NCBI GenBank assembly: GCA_021158865.1
Contig: JAGGSX010000196.1
Span: 1-9,684, forward strand
Direction of reading: 5' to 3'
Source: Thermoplasmata archaeon
GTDB taxonomy: Archaea; Thermoplasmatota; E2; UBA202; JdFR-43
DNA: 9,684 bases
Of the stretch, positions 6,058 to 9,684 are shown in pieces. The stretch's first letter is position 1; the number at the start of each line of letters is the position of its first letter. Made by a program: the position numbers and the translations under genes. A model generated the notes under the pieces. It worked only from the letters and a program-made list of their open reading frames with translations, had not been told where the DNA came from and did no database searches.

Positions 6058-7423
6058 TAGTCCTCCACTTATTAAGCAAATCGCAAGAAATATTTATGAA
6101 AAGATTGTTCCTTTCCCTTATGTTTATGGCATACAATTTGCTAAATTTTACAAATTTCTTATGAAAAGCCAATGGTGGCCCACAGAAAGATTAGAGGAGT
6201 TTCAGAATGAAAGATTGAGAATAATTGTAAAGCATGCTTACGAAAATGTTCCTTATTATAGAAGGATTTTTGATGAACGTGGTTTAAAACCTGAAGATAT
6301 AAAAACAAAGGAAGACTTAAAGTTACTACCTATTTTAACAAAAGATGATGTGAGAAAAAATTTTAATGAGCTGCTAGCTAAAAATTATAGAAAATTTAAT
6401 CCTATTCTCTGTCATACAAGTGGTTCGACTGGTCAACCCTTAAGTTACTACATTGATAGAGATTTGGCTGCACTAATTCGAGCTACAGTGTGGCGACACT
6501 GGCAATGGTGTGGAATTAAACATGGTGAACTAATTGCTGTTTTTAGGGGTACTCTGATAGATGAATTTGGTAAAAAGCGGCGATGTTATTATAAAGTAGA
6601 AGGTAATCAGATACACTTTTCTACTTTCGAAATGGATGAAAAAATAATGACTAAGTATATACAAAAATTGAACCAAATTAAGCCAGCTCTTATACGAGGT
6701 TATCCTGCCAGTTTAGAAATTCTTGCTCGTTTTATAAAGGAAAAGAATTTGAGTGTTTATTCACCAAAAGCAATACACACAAGTTCGGAAGTAGTATTGC
6801 CATACCAAAGGAAAATCATAGAAGATGTTTTTGGAGCACCATTGTTTGATTGGTATGGGCATGGAGAAAGCACTATTTGTGCTGGAGAGTGCGAATATCA
6901 TAAAGGATTACATCTCAATTTAGAATTTGGATATACAGAATTCATAAAAACTAAAGAAACAGAAAATATGAAAAATGTATATAACATTATTAGCACTTCA
7001 TTGTGGAATTTTTCAATGCCTTTTATAAGATACGATACAGAAGACCTTGCTCTCTTAGATAACTCGAAATGTTTATGTAGGAGAGGATTACCATTGATCA
7101 AAAAAATTATTGGAAGACAAGCTGATATTATCGTGGGTATTAACGGGGTTTGGGTCTCTCCTTCGTCTTTTGTCCATTTCTGGAAATATAAGATTGCTGA
7201 TAAACTATCGGGTATTCTATACGCCCAGATAGTTCAAGAGAACAAAGATTTTATTAGAGTAAAATTAGTGGGGAATAAAAGTAAAGAAAATGAAAATATA
7301 ATAAGAGAACAATTAAAGATGCTTTTAGGTAATATGAAGATTGAATTTGACTATTTACACAAAATTCCAACAGGTCAAAAGTGGAGATTCACTGTATCGA
7401 AAATAAAAGAAGATGTATTATGA
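6035..7423 (+). CDS. PaaK/CapK-like adenylate-forming enzyme
   Basis: This 462-residue cytoplasmic protein belongs to the ANL adenylating superfamily, in the phenylacetate-CoA ligase/CapK branch typical of capsule loci. Visible motifs are HTSGSTGQP (127-135; the ATP phosphate loop), YGHGE (274-278; adenine and carboxylate side) and RYDTEDLA (332-339), whose Asp337 would bind the ribose. The hinge and C-terminal small domain begin around KKIIGRQADIIVG. The PaaK-like ENVPYYRRIFDERGL stretch is present at 70-84. Cysteines in CAGECEYH and CLCRRGLP resemble a paired Cys cluster seen in this branch that may bind zinc. By family it activates a carboxylic or amino acid as an acyl-adenylate and passes it to CoA or another acceptor; the substrate is unknown. 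No acyl carrier protein or acyltransferase lies within the window. It is coupled to the CapA-like gene by ATGA, suggesting joint action on the same modification. Confidence 0.85.
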   Translation: MIRKIYHNSPPLIKQIARNIYEKIVPFPYVYGIQFAKFYKFLMKSQWWPTERLEEFQNERLRIIVKHAYENVPYYRRIFDERGLKPEDIKTKEDLKLLPILTKDDVRKNFNELLAKNYRKFNPILCHTSGSTGQPLSYYIDRDLAALIRATVWRHWQWCGIKHGELIAVFRGTLIDEFGKKRRCYYKVEGNQIHFSTFEMDEKIMTKYIQKLNQIKPALIRGYPASLEILARFIKEKNLSVYSPKAIHTSSEVVLPYQRKIIEDVFGAPLFDWYGHGESTICAGECEYHKGLHLNLEFGYTEFIKTKETENMKNVYNIISTSLWNFSMPFIRYDTEDLALLDNSKCLCRRGLPLIKKIIGRQADIIVGINGVWVSPSSFVHFWKYKIADKLSGILYAQIVQENKDFIRVKLVGNKSKENENIIREQLKMLLGNMKIEFDYLHKIPTGQKWRFTVSKIKEDVL

Positions 7424-8514
7424 AAAATGTCAGATTATCTGCAGTTGGTGATATTTTACTAACTGGAATGGTTGCTGGAGTGATAAAAAGCAAAGGTCCT
7501 GAGGAGCCATTTGTATTTGTACTTGAAGAATTGAAAAAAAGTGATTTGGTTTTTGGAAATCTCGAAGGTCCGCTTTCAAATTGCGGAAATCCTTTAAAGA
7601 ACAAATGTTGTCTTTACTCTTTGCCCGAAACCGTAAAATCACTAAAATCTGCAGGTCTTGGTGTCCTTTCTCTGGCGAATAATCATATTTTTGATTATGG
7701 CTATAAAGCTTTTGAAGATACAATATCTCTTTTAAAGGAAAACAATATTTCTTGGTTTGGAGCAGGAAAGGACTTAGAGGAGGCAAAAAGGCCGGCGATT
7801 TTATCTATAAATAACTTATTAATTGGCTTTCTTGGATATTCGTGGGATTTTATAGGCTCAATAAATGCAACCAAAAATAGATTTGGAACTGCGCCATTAA
7901 ACGAAAAATTAATTCTTGAAGACATAAAAAAATTGAAGAAAAAAACTCATGTAGTAATCGTATCCCTGCACTGGGGTTATGAGCGAGAGCGTTATCCGTT
8001 ACCGTCTCAAAGAAAATTGGCACATAGAATTATAGATGCTGGTGCAAGTTTGATATTAGGGCATCATCCTCATGTTTTGCAAGGGATTGAAAGTTATAAA
8101 AAAGGGATAATTGTTTACAGCTTAGGGAATTTTATATTCCCAGACATCGTTTACAAAAATTATAGAATTGTTCAAAAGCCAGAAAATAAGGAATCTATTA
8201 TATTTCAGTGTAATATATCTAAAGAGGGAATTGACAATTTTGATATTGCTCCAATTATGGCTAATGATTTATTTCAACCAGTAGTTTTGCAAAATAAAGA
8301 CAAAGATTTGGTAGCGAAAAAAATAAAGGAGCTATCTAAAGCTTTTGAATTAAACAATTATTCATACTTCTGGAAAAGAAATAGAACTAGAAAAGACTTG
8401 CCAGATATGGGAGAACATTCTGTTTTTTATTTATATTTTTATCGTTTGTATTATAAACTGATAAAAAAGTTGAATAAACTTCTTGTCAATCAAATAATAA
8501 AAAAATATGAATAA
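7420..8514 (+). CDS. CapA family protein (metallophosphatase fold)
   Basis: This 364-residue protein belongs to the CapA/PGA_cap family, whose founders take part in poly-gamma-glutamate capsule synthesis in Bacillus. The family has a calcineurin-like phosphoesterase fold. Motifs in order are SAVGDILLTG near the N-terminus, NLEGPLS, LANNHIFDYG, GAGKDLEEA, VSLHWGYE, LILGHHPHVLQG and VYSLGNFIF. They supply the Asp, Asn and His ligands expected for a two-metal site. It starts directly on the first beta strand, with no signal peptide or membrane anchor, unlike membrane-bound CapA/PgsA. It is therefore probably cytoplasmic, unless the basic tail (KLIKKLNKLLVNQIIKKYE) contacts membrane. The start at ATG 7420 overlaps the upstream stop as ATGA; an upstream GTG at 7381 would add 13 residues without family character. 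No CapB or CapC genes are nearby, so poly-glutamate synthesis is not indicated; glycan decoration is likelier. Confidence 0.88.
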   Translation: MKNVRLSAVGDILLTGMVAGVIKSKGPEEPFVFVLEELKKSDLVFGNLEGPLSNCGNPLKNKCCLYSLPETVKSLKSAGLGVLSLANNHIFDYGYKAFEDTISLLKENNISWFGAGKDLEEAKRPAILSINNLLIGFLGYSWDFIGSINATKNRFGTAPLNEKLILEDIKKLKKKTHVVIVSLHWGYERERYPLPSQRKLAHRIIDAGASLILGHHPHVLQGIESYKKGIIVYSLGNFIFPDIVYKNYRIVQKPENKESIIFQCNISKEGIDNFDIAPIMANDLFQPVVLQNKDKDLVAKKIKELSKAFELNNYSYFWKRNRTRKDLPDMGEHSVFYLYFYRLYYKLIKKLNKLLVNQIIKKYE

Positions 8515-9499
8515 ATTGTATATATTTATAACTGTCGATGTAGAAGATTCTCAAAGACCAGCAGTCGTTTTTGATGAAGAAATTAAGGAATTAAAGCAAA
8601 TGATTTATGGAGAAATAAACAACCAGTATTTTGGCTTCCCCAAGATTTTGAAAATTTGCAATTCTTATAATATTAAAGCAACCTTTTTTATATCAGTCTT
8701 TGACTCCAAAAAGTATGGGGAAAATTTATTTAAAACTATTTGTCAAGTAATAAAAGAAAATGGTCATGATGTGCAATTGCATACCCATCCTCGGCGTGCT
8801 TATGATAAGACTCGTAGAGAGATGTATTTATACTCTCTCAATGAACAAATTGAGATCATTAGAGAAGGTAAAGAGTTAATCAAAGAATGGACAGGTGAGT
8901 ATCCTATTGCCCATCGAGCTGGAGCCTATGGATTGAATGAGGATACGCTTATTGCATTAAGGGAGAATAATATTCCTATTGATTCCTCTATGTTCTATTC
9001 GCATCCTAATTGTAAAATTACTTGGACGAGAAATAAAATATTAGAGAGGAACGGAATCATTGAGGTTCCTATTACAGGTTTTTATAGAGATATCTGCTTG
9101 GGAATAGGTCCCTTAAGTTTTAATATAAGCAGGAAATTTGTTAAGACTGATATAGATTGGGCCTCGTTGGATGAGCTTAAAATTTTCGTTAAGGAGGCTA
9201 AGAGGCATAATATACAGGTTATGACTCTCTTTATGCACAGTTACTCGTTTATTAAGTGGGATAATGGATTTGTTAATTTTCAACCGGATTACGCAGATAT
9301 TGAAAAATTTACTCGTTTTCTTGAGTTCATAAAGTCAGATAAGGAAATTAAAGTTATTACAATGATGGAATTTTACAAACTTTACAAGGAAAATCCAGGA
9401 CTTTTCAATGGATCGGACTATGTTCCAGTAATTAAGCGAAGGGAGTCGCTTAAGAATTTGATATATAAAGTAAGTAACGAAATATTTAAATATATTTAA
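8507..9499 (+). CDS. Polysaccharide deacetylase-like protein (NodB/WalW-like)
   Basis: This 330-residue protein has a NodB-homology (carbohydrate esterase 4) fold and no signal peptide. The first motif is FITVDVED (7-14), with Asp11 in the place of the catalytic base. NIKATFFIS (55-63) is the usual second strand. The metal motif is GHDVQLHTHPR (86-96), where His92 and His94 replace the classical H-x3-H spacing. HRAGAYG (136-142) supplies the conserved arginine, and TLFMHSYSF near residue 240 carries a late histidine. The compact LHTHP form resembles the WalW-type subfamily associated with lipopolysaccharide loci. It would remove an N- or O-acetyl group from a sugar of the repeat unit on the cytoplasmic side, but altered motifs leave activity uncertain. 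The start overlaps the CapA-like stop by 8 bases and has no clear ribosome site, so it probably relies on reinitiation. It is the last gene of the unbroken overlapping run. Confidence 0.85.
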   Translation: MNKLYIFITVDVEDSQRPAVVFDEEIKELKQMIYGEINNQYFGFPKILKICNSYNIKATFFISVFDSKKYGENLFKTICQVIKENGHDVQLHTHPRRAYDKTRREMYLYSLNEQIEIIREGKELIKEWTGEYPIAHRAGAYGLNEDTLIALRENNIPIDSSMFYSHPNCKITWTRNKILERNGIIEVPITGFYRDICLGIGPLSFNISRKFVKTDIDWASLDELKIFVKEAKRHNIQVMTLFMHSYSFIKWDNGFVNFQPDYADIEKFTRFLEFIKSDKEIKVITMMEFYKLYKENPGLFNGSDYVPVIKRRESLKNLIYKVSNEIFKYI

Positions 9500-9514
9500 G
9501 TAAAATGAGTTATA

Positions 9515-9519
9515 AGAGG
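9515..9519 (+). promoter_or_regulatory. Ribosome binding site for the glycosyltransferase
   Basis: AGAGG lies eight bases before the ATG at 9528, in the only true intergenic gap of the operon (9500-9527). No terminator-like hairpin is visible in the gap, so transcription probably continues through. Confidence 0.7.
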
Positions 9520-9527
9520 TAAAAACA

Positions 9528-9684
9528 ATGAAAAACAAAAAAATATTAATGTTACTTGGAAAAACTTTTCCACCAGATATCAGGGTGGAAAAAGAAGCAA
9601 AAGCGTTATTGAAAGCAGGATTTAATTTAAGTTTAGTGTGTGTTGATGATGGTAAAGAGGGAAATGATTGGAATAGAATGAGAC
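9528..9684 (+). CDS. Glycosyltransferase, GT4/group 1 type (N-terminal part)
   Basis: The gene starts at ATG 9528 and is cut by the window end after 52 codons. The visible N-terminus is a beta strand (KKILMLLG) followed by FPPDIRVEKEAKALLKAGF and a second strand (NLSLVCVDDG). This is the usual opening of GT4-family glycosyltransferases of the GT-B fold; the PPDIRVEKEA helix is very characteristic. Such enzymes sit at the cytoplasmic face of the inner membrane and add one sugar from a nucleotide donor to the growing lipid-linked repeat unit. Donor-binding residues lie in the missing C-terminal half, so specificity cannot be judged. It follows the deacetylase by 28 bases with its own ribosome site and is the first glycosyltransferase seen in the cluster. 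Confidence 0.85.
   Translation, partial: MKNKKILMLLGKTFPPDIRVEKEAKALLKAGFNLSLVCVDDGKEGNDWNRMR

Noticed and set aside
7389..7925. Three minus-strand reading frames opposite the CapA-like gene
   Set aside because: They are shadows of a gene with clear CapA motifs. They show no recognisable domains and no convincing ribosome site.
9505..9522. Five-codon open frame (ATG AGT TAT AAG AGG TAA) before the glycosyltransferase
   Set aside because: It is too short to judge. It contains the ribosome site of the next gene and is most likely chance in AT-rich spacer.

Overview
The window is about 9.7 kb of moderately AT-rich bacterial DNA. All recognisable genes lie on the plus strand. Nearly all of it is one tightly packed operon for building, modifying and exporting a surface polysaccharide (O-antigen, capsule or exopolysaccharide type). 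The window holds no rRNA, tRNA or other taxonomic marker. Low GC, ATG starts with GGAG-type ribosome sites and an S23-type four-helix-bundle gene fit many environmental Gram-negative or candidate-phylum anaerobes, but I cannot name the organism.

Left edge (1-393): the C-terminal 76 codons of a four-helix-bundle (S23 / 23S rRNA intervening-sequence protein family) gene. It is followed by a strongly strand-asymmetric repeat: six GGG runs (241-281) able to form a G-quadruplex, then a C-rich array of 8-9 bp units of AAACCCAT / AAACTCAAC type (288-368). C-rich, G-poor sequence continues into the first 28 codons of the next gene, which suggests that gene received a new 5' end from the repeat.

Operon (394-9499, running on past 9528): (1) WecB-family UDP-sugar 2-epimerase with WbpI-like features; (2) a second, diverged WecB-family epimerase; (3) an uncharacterised alpha/alpha-toroid (six-hairpin glycosidase-like) protein; (4) Wzx/MOP-type flippase; (5) class I SAM-dependent methyltransferase; (6) PaaK/CapK-like adenylate-forming enzyme; (7) CapA-family metallophosphatase-fold protein; (8) NodB/WalW-like polysaccharide deacetylase; (9) the N-terminus of a GT4-type glycosyltransferase, cut by the window end. 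Genes 1 to 8 are joined by seven consecutive stop/start overlaps of 4-23 bp, with no intergenic base between 394 and 9499. The only gap is 28 bp before gene 9.

How they fit together (inference): the epimerases supply ManNAc-type nucleotide sugars (UDP-ManNAc and/or a 2,3-diacetamido-mannuronate precursor). The glycosyltransferase, and presumably others outside the window, assembles a lipid-linked repeat unit, and the flippase moves it across the inner membrane. The methyltransferase, adenylating enzyme, deacetylase, CapA protein and toroid protein probably tailor the glycan. The least understood parts are the toroid protein, the adenylating enzyme/CapA pair, and the S23 gene with its quadruplex/C-rich repeat next to the operon.
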